From: Croceivirga sp.
Lineage (GTDB): Bacteria; Bacteroidota; Bacteroidia; Flavobacteriales; Flavobacteriaceae
Direction: 5' to 3'
NCBI GenBank assembly: GCA_028284935.1
Contig: JANQQQ010000012.1
Span: 517,387-581,386 of the forward strand
Length of the DNA: 64,000 nucleotides
The translations under genes were made by a program, and so were the position numbers. This document shows positions 25,040 through 34,898 of this stretch, piece by piece (the stretch's first letter is position 1; the number at the start of each line of letters is the position of its first letter). Below the pieces are notes generated by a model, which worked only from the letters and a program-made list of their open reading frames with translations, ran no database searches and was not told the DNA's origin.

Positions 25040-27133
25040 ATGCCCAAATACTTGACCTACAGGAAGTACACCTATTTTTACCCCAGAAATACTTCATTAC
25101 TGGCGCTTTTGTTGTTCGTGTTATTTTCTTTTTTCCAGGGTATGGGTCAAGAAAACAAAAGGGACAGTCTTTGGTTCAAATTGAAAGCCTTGGAAACCCA
25201 TTCTCCAAATCATAGTGGTACCCATTATATTGATGTTCTCAATGCATTATCCAAGGAATACCGATTTGTCAAGGAGGATAGCGTCTATAGCTTGGCAAGC
25301 AGGGCCCTTAGGTTAAGTAAATCCAAGAACTATACTTTTGGAGAATGTAAAGCTTTGGACAATTTGGGCGGATTTTATTCCGATAATGGAAAAAACCATG
25401 AAGCCATTTCCCATTTCAAAAAAGCATTAAGGCTTGCGGACTCCATAGGTGATAGAGAAACTAAAATTGGCATTATCAATAACTTGGCCAACGAGTTCTT
25501 TTATTTAAGTAACTATGAAAAGGCCTTGGAAAACTTCCTAATAGGGTTGGACCTTGCCAAGGAAACTGATGATAAATTGAGACAGTCCATTTTAAATGAA
25601 AATATTGCATCGCTCTATGTATCACAGAAGGAGTTTGACCAAGCCCTGGAATTCTATAGTCAGGTAAAAAAATTGAACGAGGAAATTGGGGATGAAATCA
25701 TTATTGCAGAAACCCTGAGCAACCTTGCGGATGTATATGCGGACATGGAAAACTATGAACATGCTATGTTCAATATCAATAAAGGCATCTCCACTTTTGA
25801 AAAAGAAGAAATATTTGACTGGCTCGCCTTTGCCTACAGCGTAAAGGGAGAAATCTATTTAAAGCAAAAAAAATATAAATGGGCCCTTTATTGGTACGAT
25901 CAAAGCAATCTATTGCATGAGAATTTGGAGGATGATAGAAGTCGAATTGATCTTCTAAATGGAATGGCCTCTGCATATTTGGGTCTTGGGGAAGATGAAA
26001 AATCCAAGGGTTATGCTCTTGAAGCGTTTCAACTATCTTCAAATATAAAGTCCCTGGAAGGTAAAAGGGATTGTGCTAAAACGCTTTACATAATCAGTAA
26101 GAACGAAGGGGATTTTGAAGAGGCACTTAAATATCACGAGGTTTTTCAACAGCTTACGGACTCCATATACAAAGATGAGAATAAAAGAAGCCTTACCTTA
26201 CTTAAGACGAAGCTCAAATACGATAAGGACAAGCAATTGTTGATTGCCGACACTGAAAAGGAGCTTGCCAAGCAACGAAACCTAATCAATGCCTCCATTA
26301 TCATTCTTATGGTATTATTGGCTACCGCCATTCCTTTGTATTTCAATCAGAAAAAACTAAAAAAATTATATAGTGAACTACAGGTCAATACCAAAAATTT
26401 AAGGGAAAGTCAAATGGAGTTGAATGCTATAAATGGCACGAAAGACAAGCTTTTCTCGATAATTGGTCATGACCTTCGCGGACCCATTGGAGCATTACAG
26501 GGACTTTTAAAACTCATGGTCAGTGGGGAAATTGCCAAGGAGGATTTTTCAAAATTCATACCTAAATTAAGGGGGGATGTCGACCATATTTTATTTACGT
26601 TGAACAACCTTTTATCCTGGGGATATTCCCAAATGAACGGCACCGTAACAAAACCAAAAATGGTCAATTTGAACAAACTTATTGAGAGTAGTATTAACCT
26701 TCTGTCGGAAATGGCCAGTAACAAATCCATTAAGATCATGGATCAATTGCCTAAGGAATGTTTAATTCTAGCCGATGGGAACCAAATGGACATAGTGGTA
26801 AGGAACCTCATTAGCAATGCCATAAAATTCACTCCCCAAAATGGACTAATTACTTTGGAAGCCGAAGAGATGGAAGAATATTGGAAAGTAAAAATCAGGG
26901 ATACGGGTATTGGAATGGATGAAAAGACCAGAAAGAAATTATTCAGGGAAAACTCAAATATTACGACCTACGGCACCAACAATGAAAAGGGGACAGGCCT
27001 TGGGCTCTCACTTTGTAAAGAAATGGTGGAAAAAAATAGGGGCAAAATCTGGGTGGAAAGTACTCCTAAAAAGGGATCTACCTTCTACTTCACCATCCCA
27101 AAGATTACCAAAAAATATCGCAAGGCCAGCTAA
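25040..27133 (+). CDS. TPR sensor histidine kinase (third of three)
   Basis: A 697-residue kinase of the same architecture: signal peptide (about 18-38), TPR domain (about 60-390), transmembrane helix (about 415-432), HisKA with His477 (FSIIGHDLRGP) and HATPase (ISNAIKFTP, RDTGIGM, GTGLGLS). The frame is open upstream to 24884 inside the second kinase, but the ATG at 25040 gives a clean signal peptide and normal length. It ends in a 4-base convergent overlap with bshB1. It is more diverged than the first two copies. Partner regulators must be encoded elsewhere. Confidence 0.87.
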   Translation: MPKYLTYRKYTYFYPRNTSLLALLLFVLFSFFQGMGQENKRDSLWFKLKALETHSPNHSGTHYIDVLNALSKEYRFVKEDSVYSLASRALRLSKSKNYTFGECKALDNLGGFYSDNGKNHEAISHFKKALRLADSIGDRETKIGIINNLANEFFYLSNYEKALENFLIGLDLAKETDDKLRQSILNENIASLYVSQKEFDQALEFYSQVKKLNEEIGDEIIIAETLSNLADVYADMENYEHAMFNINKGISTFEKEEIFDWLAFAYSVKGEIYLKQKKYKWALYWYDQSNLLHENLEDDRSRIDLLNGMASAYLGLGEDEKSKGYALEAFQLSSNIKSLEGKRDCAKTLYIISKNEGDFEEALKYHEVFQQLTDSIYKDENKRSLTLLKTKLKYDKDKQLLIADTEKELAKQRNLINASIIILMVLLATAIPLYFNQKKLKKLYSELQVNTKNLRESQMELNAINGTKDKLFSIIGHDLRGPIGALQGLLKLMVSGEIAKEDFSKFIPKLRGDVDHILFTLNNLLSWGYSQMNGTVTKPKMVNLNKLIESSINLLSEMASNKSIKIMDQLPKECLILADGNQMDIVVRNLISNAIKFTPQNGLITLEAEEMEEYWKVKIRDTGIGMDEKTRKKLFRENSNITTYGTNNEKGTGLGLSLCKEMVEKNRGKIWVESTPKKGSTFYFTIPKITKKYRKAS

Positions 27134-27852
27134 ATTAGATGATCTAAACCATCAATGGCCACCAAGCGTTCTGCCGTAAATCCCTCGGCATGGGCTACCC
27201 CCACCAACCTACCCAAATCCCTAGCTCGATAATGTACACTGTCCAAAAAATTTTTACTACTAATTGGAGTTTCCGGTTCATTGCTATTTGGGTCATAGAA
27301 TTGTGAACTGTAGGCTAAAATAGCTTCCTGCTTCTTTTCAATAAAACCACTGACGTCCACTACAAAATCTGGTTTCAGATTTTTCCATTGGATGTAGTGA
27401 TATACCATCCTAGGGCGCCATGGCTCCTGCCAATGTTCACCCCCGTCCATTTTTGTATCAATTTTGACCAATCCACTTAAAAAACAAGCATCACTTACCA
27501 ATTGTGCTCCTTTGGCATGGTCAATATGCCTATCTTCAATCGCGTTACAGAGTACAATGTCCGGGCGATACTTCCGCATCATCCTTATAACTTCCAACTG
27601 GTGTTCCTTATCATTCTGAAAAAAACCATCGGAAAACTCTAAATTTTCACGGACGACCACCCCTAATATCTCGGCCGCTTTGGCTGCTTCCTTATCTCGA
27701 ATTTCGGCGGTGCCCCTAGTTCCCAGTTCCCCTCGGGTCAGATCAACTATGCCCACTTTCTTTCCTGCAGCCACTTCCTTGGCAATTGTTGCGCCCGCTC
27801 CCAACTCAGCATCATCCGGATGGGCGCCAAAAACTAAAATATCCAATTTCAT
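27130..27852 (-). CDS. bshB1: bacillithiol biosynthesis deacetylase BshB1
   Basis: A 240-residue PIG-L/LmbE-fold zinc deacetylase that removes acetate from GlcNAc-malate in bacillithiol synthesis. The metal motif AHPDDAELG (10-18), the EDRHIDHAKGAQL second His motif and the GELGTRGTAEIRDKEA segment match BshB1 specifically. It overlaps the upstream transsulfuration gene by 4 bases, so the two are co-translated. The pairing makes sense because cysteine is the last building block of bacillithiol. Confidence 0.9.
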   Translation of the reverse strand: MKLDILVFGAHPDDAELGAGATIAKEVAAGKKVGIVDLTRGELGTRGTAEIRDKEAAKAAEILGVVVRENLEFSDGFFQNDKEHQLEVIRMMRKYRPDIVLCNAIEDRHIDHAKGAQLVSDACFLSGLVKIDTKMDGGEHWQEPWRPRMVYHYIQWKNLKPDFVVDVSGFIEKKQEAILAYSSQFYDPNSNEPETPISSKNFLDSVHYRARDLGRLVGVAHAEGFTAERLVAIDGLDHLI

Positions 27853-29021
27853 CTTGCCAGAACAGTTTTCGATTTAACTTGATGTATAGCCTGTTCCACA
27901 TCGGCCATCAAATCCTCTACTTCCTCAATACCAACGGAAAAACGAATAAGGCCATCTTTTATACCCTGGAGCTCCCTGTCTTCTTTGCTCATGAGAGCAT
28001 GTGATGTTAAAACGGGAGCGGTGACCGTACTTTCCACTCCAGCCAAGCTCATGGAAGGCTTTATAAGCTTTAAGGATTGCATAAACTCAGATGGATCCAT
28101 TCCCTCTTTTAGTTCAAAAGATAACATACCACCAAAGCCTTTCATTTGGGATTTAGCCAATTCGTGGCCTGGATGGGATTTCAATCCTGGGTAATAAACG
28201 GCATCAATATCGTGATGGCCATCTAAGAAAACCGCCAAGTTTTGGGCATTTTCAGTTTGGGCCTTCACACGAAGCCCCATGGTTTTTAGGCTACGCTCCA
28301 GCAACCAAACGGTCTGGTCGCTTAAACTCCCCCCAAAACAAATGGAAGATTCCCATAACCTTTTTATGTGTCCTTCGGAAGCCGCTACTGCACCCGCACA
28401 AATATCAGAATGTCCTCCCATGTACTTAGTGGCACTGTGGATTATGATATCAATACCATAGTCCGCTGGATTTTGATTAATGGGACTGGCAAACGTGTTA
28501 TCAATCATGGTCAGGATTCCTTTTGACTTTGCCAATGCGGATACCGCCTTTAAATCTGTGATGGTCAATAACGGATTGGAAGGTGTCTCTATATAGATGA
28601 CCTTGGTGTTGGATCGTATTTTTGTCTCAAAATCCGTAACCTCCCATCCCTCGGTAAACGAATAGGAAATCCCATATTTTTCCAATTGCGTTGTGGCAAA
28701 ATTGTAGGTGCCTCCATACAATGTTTGCTGAAATACAATATGATCTCCTGCTTTAAGGAACGCCATTAATGAGTGGCTTATGGCCGCCATGCCGCTTCCA
28801 AAAATCATAGCGTCTTTGGTATGCTCCAATGCGGCAATTTTCTTTGTAAGGGCTTGCTGATTAGGGGTATTGAAATAACGAGGGTATCGTTTTTCGTCAA
28901 TATTGTCAAAAGCATAAGATGTAGCCATATAAAGCGGTGATATCGCCCCTTTGTACCTTTCGTCCTTTACTCCACCCACATGGGTGCAAATGGTGTTAAC
29001 ACCTTTTTTTCCGTACTCCAT
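27849..29021 (-). CDS. cystathionine gamma-synthase/lyase family PLP enzyme
   Basis: A 390-residue transsulfuration enzyme (Cys/Met metabolism PLP family). The PLP lysine lies in HSATKYMGGHSD, with FGSGMAAISHSL, ETPSNPLL and MIDNTFASP in the expected order and the C-terminal IRFSVGIEEVEDL signature. Family members act as cystathionine synthase, cystathionine lyase or methionine gamma-lyase; the residues visible do not settle which. Its 4-base overlap with bshB1 links it to cysteine supply for bacillithiol. A TAATTTTG box (29102-29109) lies about 80 bases upstream. Confidence 0.88.
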   Translation of the reverse strand: MEYGKKGVNTICTHVGGVKDERYKGAISPLYMATSYAFDNIDEKRYPRYFNTPNQQALTKKIAALEHTKDAMIFGSGMAAISHSLMAFLKAGDHIVFQQTLYGGTYNFATTQLEKYGISYSFTEGWEVTDFETKIRSNTKVIYIETPSNPLLTITDLKAVSALAKSKGILTMIDNTFASPINQNPADYGIDIIIHSATKYMGGHSDICAGAVAASEGHIKRLWESSICFGGSLSDQTVWLLERSLKTMGLRVKAQTENAQNLAVFLDGHHDIDAVYYPGLKSHPGHELAKSQMKGFGGMLSFELKEGMDPSEFMQSLKLIKPSMSLAGVESTVTAPVLTSHALMSKEDRELQGIKDGLIRFSVGIEEVEDLMADVEQAIHQVKSKTVLAR

Positions 29022-29126
29022 AAGGTTGTTAGAATTTATGAATTAGACTGAAAATCCATCAAAAGATCTATCAGTAGTGTGTAAAACAAAAAATGAAAAT
29101 ACAAAATTACCATTTCAAAATCAGTA

Positions 29127-31856
29127 CTAATCCACTTCGTATATAAGTTCCGAGTACCCTATTTTACCATTAGCGGTTATTCCTTCACAAATCAAAACCA
29201 TTTTACCCCTGATATCACTATTGAAGAATACGGTATTAGCTTGACCTGTATCATTGATTGGAATATTGGGTTTCCAATACAACAAAGTGCGTCTATCAGG
29301 AATATCCCAATCAATCTTTTCGGCATCTTGATAAGGCGGTACATAATATTCACGTTCAGGAGAAAATTGAGGAGCTATACCATTTATTAGGTTGGTACTT
29401 CTGGATTTGGGGAAAGCACCAGCTAAACCCTTTCCTGAATAGGTATAAATGGCCAAAATAGCAGGAAATTGCGGAGGAGGACATATTGGGGAACATGGAA
29501 AAACTCGGCTGTGGTAGTCATTGGCTGTCGAACTATTTCGAATAATCTCGGCACTCTTTACAGCACTTACCGGAATATTCCCAATAAGTCTGTAGTCTTC
29601 CAACCTTATGGGAGTACCATCAATAACAATATAGGTAAAGCCTGCCCCATAAACATAGGCAATTTCAAATCCTCCCCCATTGCCAACCCGTCTAACCCGA
29701 ATTTCTTTTGGATAATTGAAGAGCAACCATCTGTAAAGGTTTCTTGTCCACTTTTTTTGTTTATTTAACAACTCTTTGTTGTCTATGACCACATCTGGAA
29801 TCCCATGCAGTTCTACCATTTCAGAACGCTCCGGCGTAACTTGATAATCGCTGACGACCACTTCGTTAAGAGCTATGGTATTAGGTAATAGAAAGGGATC
29901 TAGTTTTATATCCTCTCCTATCTTTTCAATCATTTTCCTTTCAATAATACGATCTACAGGAACAATTATTTTTTCTGTTTCGTAGGTTATTTTAGGAACG
30001 TTGTACTTTTTGATAGCTATTTTTTGATTACTGCTTTTGATGCTTACCTCTGAGGGCCTAATTACAAATTTTTTACCTAGTCCATAACTGTCGTTCAAGG
30101 CAAAACTAAAATACCCCGTACTATCCGTTTCTTGTGTATGAGCCTCCATGGGTTCTCCCATTAAAAGCATATTCAAGACATATTCTTTTTTCTTTGGTCC
30201 GTCCCTTTCACTTGTTCTTTGGACATCATTAACAGTACCTTTAATCTCCAAACCTTTTTCGGCCTTGAAAAGTCTTGGTTTTTTCTTCGCTTTATATTTA
30301 TAATTGGTCCAACCCTGAGTTAACATTAGATAATCCAGTTCAGTCAAATTTCCATTATTTTCAAAATAGTACGATGGATCTTCAATGGGTCCCTTTATGT
30401 CCGATTGCAGTAAAAAGTAGGACAGAATGGTATTCCTATTCAAATTGGTCCCGTAAAAATGGGCAGAATCAATGGCCATAACGGAAACTGAGGCGGGAAC
30501 GGACGAACCATTATATTTTGTGGTTATTGAAACCTGTACGCTATCGCGGTGGTTATACAAAGCTCTGTCCGTTTCAATGGTAACATTAAGTTGTTCCTCT
30601 TTTAAATGATTAAAAAAAGTGCGTTCCGCAACGGGTCTGTAGTTGTTATCATAGACGGTAAGACCTATAACGCCATGCGGCAAATCCTTATTTTGAATTT
30701 TGTAAGCGAACCTACCCCTTTTAAATTTTGATTTTAACAGAAACAGGTTGCTACCCCTGTGGTATAGCTTAACAAAAAGACTATCAGAACTTTTGTCTTT
30801 TTTCCTAAGTTGTATCTCCTTAAAAGAATAATTATGTGTTAATCCCAAAACCACTCCATTGGCTATTGGATTAGGTAATTTATATTTAATGACGTTTCCA
30901 TTTTTTGTACTTAGAATACCGTAATACGTTTTGTTTGGTTTAGGAATCAATTTGAACTGGCCCATACCCAAAAAATTGCTTTCAAACTTGGTAATTCTGT
31001 TCCCTTCATTATCTTCTATGAATCCTTGAATTCTATTACCCTTCCCCCTATAGTCCAAATACTTAAAACCAATACTACTTTCCATCTCCTCTACCATGTT
31101 ACCCCCTTCAGGAAAAAATTGCAACGTTCCGGACGTATCATCAAGCACTATCGACTTTGCAAACTCTTTGTTCTGGGTTTTTAGTTGGTAATTAATAATT
31201 TGAACATCCAACGGGACATTATGCTCTATAGTAACATTAGTCTTCCGCCTCAGCTTTATGGAAATCGAGTCCTGGCCGTCTTTCCAACTCATATATAACA
31301 TGGCGTTGCCCTTGTGTAGACTATCCAATACCAACGGAAAAACTTTGGATGAGATTGAAAACTTATTTTTTGTAAAATCTTTAGTGAATACTAGGTCTTG
31401 TATGGGGGATCGTTCTTCCTCTTGTGATTTAATCCCATAAATAGCTATAGGCACCGATGTAATGAAATCAGTTTCAAAGTTTTTATTCCATTCGGTATAG
31501 GCCCGTATGATATATTTTCCTTCCCGATAATTGGAATGCAGTTGAAAAAAGTTTTCTGCAACACCTGCCTTTATTTTCAAGAGCTTACTATCAACAATGT
31601 GCTCATTTAAAGGATCGATAAGTTCTACATGAAGAACAGCACTTTTCGTAGTCGGCTTATGCTCCACTACGTTGGTAACTATGGCCTTGAACCAAATGGT
31701 TTCTGAAGTATCAAAAGTGGTTCCGCTAAGCTGTAGGTATATCTTTTCTGCATCTACGGCATTAGCGAACTCTTCACTCTCTTTTTCAAAAGGATTTTGT
31801 GGGTAAAGAAAAGTTGCCGATAAGAATATGCTAAATAAGGAGCAAAAAAACCTCAA
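29127..31856 (-). CDS. large exported MG2/carboxypeptidase-regulatory-like protein with plug-like C-terminus
   Basis: A 909-residue secreted protein. After a signal peptide (about 1-20) come macroglobulin-like MG2 domains (KIYLQLSGTTFDTSETIWFKA, RYIIRAYTEWNKNFE), a second pair around 430-520 (NVTIETDRALYNHRDSVQVSI), a carboxypeptidase-regulatory-like segment and, after about 690, a TonB-plug-like region (YVYGAGFTYIVIDGTPI ... VKSAEIIRNSS). This layout is typical of flavobacterial outer-membrane-associated proteins of unknown role. The only start compatible with the signal peptide is a TTG at 31856; a stop lies eight codons upstream. It stands alone between the transsulfuration gene and the MATE exporter. 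Confidence 0.75.
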   Translation of the reverse strand: MRFFCSLFSIFLSATFLYPQNPFEKESEEFANAVDAEKIYLQLSGTTFDTSETIWFKAIVTNVVEHKPTTKSAVLHVELIDPLNEHIVDSKLLKIKAGVAENFFQLHSNYREGKYIIRAYTEWNKNFETDFITSVPIAIYGIKSQEEERSPIQDLVFTKDFTKNKFSISSKVFPLVLDSLHKGNAMLYMSWKDGQDSISIKLRRKTNVTIEHNVPLDVQIINYQLKTQNKEFAKSIVLDDTSGTLQFFPEGGNMVEEMESSIGFKYLDYRGKGNRIQGFIEDNEGNRITKFESNFLGMGQFKLIPKPNKTYYGILSTKNGNVIKYKLPNPIANGVVLGLTHNYSFKEIQLRKKDKSSDSLFVKLYHRGSNLFLLKSKFKRGRFAYKIQNKDLPHGVIGLTVYDNNYRPVAERTFFNHLKEEQLNVTIETDRALYNHRDSVQVSITTKYNGSSVPASVSVMAIDSAHFYGTNLNRNTILSYFLLQSDIKGPIEDPSYYFENNGNLTELDYLMLTQGWTNYKYKAKKKPRLFKAEKGLEIKGTVNDVQRTSERDGPKKKEYVLNMLLMGEPMEAHTQETDSTGYFSFALNDSYGLGKKFVIRPSEVSIKSSNQKIAIKKYNVPKITYETEKIIVPVDRIIERKMIEKIGEDIKLDPFLLPNTIALNEVVVSDYQVTPERSEMVELHGIPDVVIDNKELLNKQKKWTRNLYRWLLFNYPKEIRVRRVGNGGGFEIAYVYGAGFTYIVIDGTPIRLEDYRLIGNIPVSAVKSAEIIRNSSTANDYHSRVFPCSPICPPPQFPAILAIYTYSGKGLAGAFPKSRSTNLINGIAPQFSPEREYYVPPYQDAEKIDWDIPDRRTLLYWKPNIPINDTGQANTVFFNSDIRGKMVLICEGITANGKIGYSELIYEVD

Positions 31857-31941
31857 CCTAGTACCACTTCTATTACTCTAAAGATAAGAAGAAAACCAAT
31901 GAGGAAAGTAATAAGTCAACCTTCCCCTAGTGCTCAAAAAC

Positions 31942-33351
31942 CTAAACTTGTACTGATTTCCATTTACCCTTTCTGAACCAAACGATGGCTATTATGGCCA
32001 ACAGAACTTCAGCGGTAGTAATGGCAATAAAAACACCTGTGGCACCAAATCCAAATACAATGGCCAAAAGATAAGCCACAGGTAACTGGAACAACCAAAA
32101 GGAAACCAAATTTATTTTGGTGGGGGTTTGTGTGTCTCCGGAACCATTGAAGGCATTGGTGACCACCATTCCATAGGCATAGAAAATGTAACCTGCCGCA
32201 ATTACCTGAAGGCAAAGCGCCCCATTATCCACAACGGAGGGAGTACTGTTAAAGGCACCCACGATTTGCTTGGCAAAAACTAAATAAATAATGGAAACCA
32301 GGCCCATAAAATAGGCATTGTACTTGCCCGTGATCCAAACGGATTTTTCTGCCCGTTCCGGTTGCTTTGCCCCTAAATTCTGCCCCACAAGGGTTGCTGC
32401 CGCATTGCTCATGCCCCAAGAAGGCATTAGGGTAAACATCATCACACGAATTGCAATGGTATAACCCGCTAACACCTCGCTTCCAAATTCACTCATTATT
32501 CGCATTAGGAATACCCAACTTGATGTTCCAATCAAGAACTGGGCAATCCCACCCAGTGAAACCCTAATGATGTTGAGCATTACCTTAAGGTTCAATACAA
32601 TATCCTGAAGGAGCAACCTAATCTTCCCCCAACCAAAAAACAAAATCCCCAATTGAAACAAAACTGCGGTTCCCCGGCCAATGTTTGTGGCGATGGCAGC
32701 ACCCATAACACCATATTCCGGGACAGGACCCCATCCAAAAATAAAAATGGGATCAAGAATAATGTTCAGACCGTTGGAAAGCACAAGGGACCACATGGCA
32801 ATACTGGCATCTCCTGCCCCCCTGAAAATAGCGTTAATCAAAAACAATAAGAGTATGGTGATATTACCACCAATCAACCATTTGGTATAACCGTGCCCTT
32901 CTTCAATCAAGTCGGGTTCCGCACCCATCAGGGCCAAAATCTCTTTATTGTAAAGAAACCCAATGACCCCAACTATCAGGGCCACCACTATTCCAAGAAA
33001 AATGGCCTGCACTGCTGTTTCCCGAGCACCTTTAATGTCCTTTTCCCCTACCCTGCGTGCAACTACGGCGGTCGCTGCCATACTCAAACCAATAGCTATG
33101 GCATAGACCAAGGTAATCACCGATTCCGTTAGGCCGATGGTGGCAACCGCATTTACACTGACCTGGGAAACATAGGCAATGTCGACCAAAGCAAAAATGC
33201 TCTCCATCAACATCTCCAAAATCATAGGGATGGACAACATAAATATGGCCTTGCGAATACTGCCTGTGGTGAATTCCTGTTCTTTTCCCGTAACAGCAAC
33301 CCAGAAATACTTTAGTATTTTTTTTATCGATAAAGATTGTGATGACATCAT
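31942..33351 (-). CDS. MATE-family efflux transporter
   Basis: A 469-residue inner-membrane exporter with twelve predicted helices and the MATE hallmarks: repeated N- and C-half symmetry, SIPMILEMLMESIFALVDIAYVSQ in helix 1-2, GLSMAATAVVARRVGEKD after helix 3 and ATLVGQNLGAKQPERAE after helix 8. It probably exports drugs or metabolites using Na+ or H+. A perfect 10-bp inverted repeat lies 39 bases upstream of the ATG, consistent with local regulation. Confidence 0.92.
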   Translation of the reverse strand: MMSSQSLSIKKILKYFWVAVTGKEQEFTTGSIRKAIFMLSIPMILEMLMESIFALVDIAYVSQVSVNAVATIGLTESVITLVYAIAIGLSMAATAVVARRVGEKDIKGARETAVQAIFLGIVVALIVGVIGFLYNKEILALMGAEPDLIEEGHGYTKWLIGGNITILLLFLINAIFRGAGDASIAMWSLVLSNGLNIILDPIFIFGWGPVPEYGVMGAAIATNIGRGTAVLFQLGILFFGWGKIRLLLQDIVLNLKVMLNIIRVSLGGIAQFLIGTSSWVFLMRIMSEFGSEVLAGYTIAIRVMMFTLMPSWGMSNAAATLVGQNLGAKQPERAEKSVWITGKYNAYFMGLVSIIYLVFAKQIVGAFNSTPSVVDNGALCLQVIAAGYIFYAYGMVVTNAFNGSGDTQTPTKINLVSFWLFQLPVAYLLAIVFGFGATGVFIAITTAEVLLAIIAIVWFRKGKWKSVQV

Positions 33352-33389
33352 GTAGAAATTATGTGTTGAAAAATGTAGAAATCTAGCAG

Positions 33390-33415
33390 GTAACCAAAAA
33401 CTCCCTTTTGGTTAC
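33390..33415 (-). repeat. perfect inverted repeat upstream of the MATE exporter
   Basis: GTAACCAAAA (33390-33399) and TTTTGGTTAC (33406-33415) are perfect inverted copies around a 6-base centre. It lies between divergent genes, 39 bases from the exporter ATG. No T tract follows on either strand, so it is operator-like rather than a terminator. Confidence 0.6.
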
Positions 33416-33563
33416 TTGGCTGGAGACAGCTCAAAAAATGCTAGCAGATTCATAATTTCTATAACTTCATGATGGTGCAAAGATGCATAAAAGTTTTGAA
33501 AATGACACAAGTACTTTGGTGTTATTAAAATTCCATACTTTTCAGAAAGCTAATTCACTTACA

Positions 33564-34844
33564 ATGAAATCATATTCCAACTGGGCCGCGATTTTCACTT
33601 TTTTGATTTTCCTTTCCTGTAAGAATACCGAAAAAACCATTGAAAAATCGGGGTATCAAGGGCAAGGCCCGACGCCCTTGGTATCGACAATAACCAAGCC
33701 TGTTCAAAAGCAGTGGAAGGGAACTTGGGCCTTTCAAGACAGTACAGTTTTTTTTAGCAACCAGTTTGATGGAGCGCGACTAAATGGTGTAGCCCACGAT
33801 AGTTTAAACCATTTTACCCTATGGATAACGGCGGAGAACACCCCAATAAACCCCAGTCCGTGGTACGGTTTCAAAGTCTGGAGCAAAACTCCTCAGGAAA
33901 TCAAGATGAATTTCACTTACCAGGGTAGCAGAAACAGGTATTTCCCTAAAATTAGTTCTGACGGAATTCATTTCAGATCTTTGGATAGCACGCGCTTCAG
34001 CGCCATCAATCCTGGGGAAGGCGAATTTGGTATCAAAGCGGCTCCTGAAGGTATGGAAATAACCATTCAAATCGATGAAAAACCAACATGGGTAACCGCC
34101 CAAGAGTTATATACTTCAACTAGGGTACAACAATGGACGGACTCACTTTCAAAAAAAGCTTTCATCATCAATTATGAGATTGGAAAAAGTAGGGAAGGAC
34201 GCCCAATAACGGCAATGGATATTAAGGGGAGTAGTTCTAAAAAAGCCCTTATTATTATGACAAGACAACATCCTCCAGAAGTTACCGGATTTTTAGCCTT
34301 TAAATCCTTTCTGGAAACCTTGACAGGAAATTCCCAACAAGCCGTAAAATTCAGGGAAAAGTTCGCGATTTTTAGTATCCCTACGGTGAATCCAGATGGG
34401 GTTGACAACGGGCATTGGCGGCACAATATGGGAGGTATTGACCTTAATCGGGATTGGCAGGCTTTTAACCAGCCTGAAACCCGAGCCGTTCGCGATTTTT
34501 TGAAATCAAAAAGTAAGGAAGGATATGAATTTGTTTTTGGAGTGGATTTTCACTCTACATGGGATGACATTTATTATCCTTTGGATACCACGGTCACTGG
34601 CTCCAAAGGTCAACTGGTCTTTGATTGGATAGAACGTATTGAACATAGACTCCCCCAGAAGAAGGCCAATGTAAGCGCGTCAAAAAAGTTATATCCCACC
34701 ATGACTTCCAGAAATCACTTCTTTGCCACTTACCAAATGCCTTCCATAGTTTTTGAGCTGGGAGATGATACCCCACGCCTCTTTTTAAAGGAAAAAGGCA
34801 AGGTAGCTGCTGAAGAATTGATGCAATTGTTGTTGGAGGAGTAA
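33564..34844 (+). CDS. M14-family zinc carboxypeptidase lipoprotein
   Basis: A 426-residue exported lipoprotein (MKSYSNWAAIFTFLIFLSC, lipobox Cys 19). An N-terminal beta domain precedes an M14 catalytic domain with the HxxE zinc motif in TRQHPPEVTG, the third ligand His in FGVDFHSTWDD, an Arg/Asn-rich substrate pocket around NMGGIDLNRDW, and the catalytic Glu in FELGDD. It resembles the flavobacterial M14 proteins that act on peptides or cell-wall fragments. The ATG at 33564 is preferred to one 27 codons upstream because only it gives a lipoprotein signal. Confidence 0.87.
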   Translation: MKSYSNWAAIFTFLIFLSCKNTEKTIEKSGYQGQGPTPLVSTITKPVQKQWKGTWAFQDSTVFFSNQFDGARLNGVAHDSLNHFTLWITAENTPINPSPWYGFKVWSKTPQEIKMNFTYQGSRNRYFPKISSDGIHFRSLDSTRFSAINPGEGEFGIKAAPEGMEITIQIDEKPTWVTAQELYTSTRVQQWTDSLSKKAFIINYEIGKSREGRPITAMDIKGSSSKKALIIMTRQHPPEVTGFLAFKSFLETLTGNSQQAVKFREKFAIFSIPTVNPDGVDNGHWRHNMGGIDLNRDWQAFNQPETRAVRDFLKSKSKEGYEFVFGVDFHSTWDDIYYPLDTTVTGSKGQLVFDWIERIEHRLPQKKANVSASKKLYPTMTSRNHFFATYQMPSIVFELGDDTPRLFLKEKGKVAAEELMQLLLEE

Positions 34845-34898
34845 AAGGTTGCACCCAGGGGTCAAAAAAAGTGTGGTTCGATCTTTTCGATATAACAG

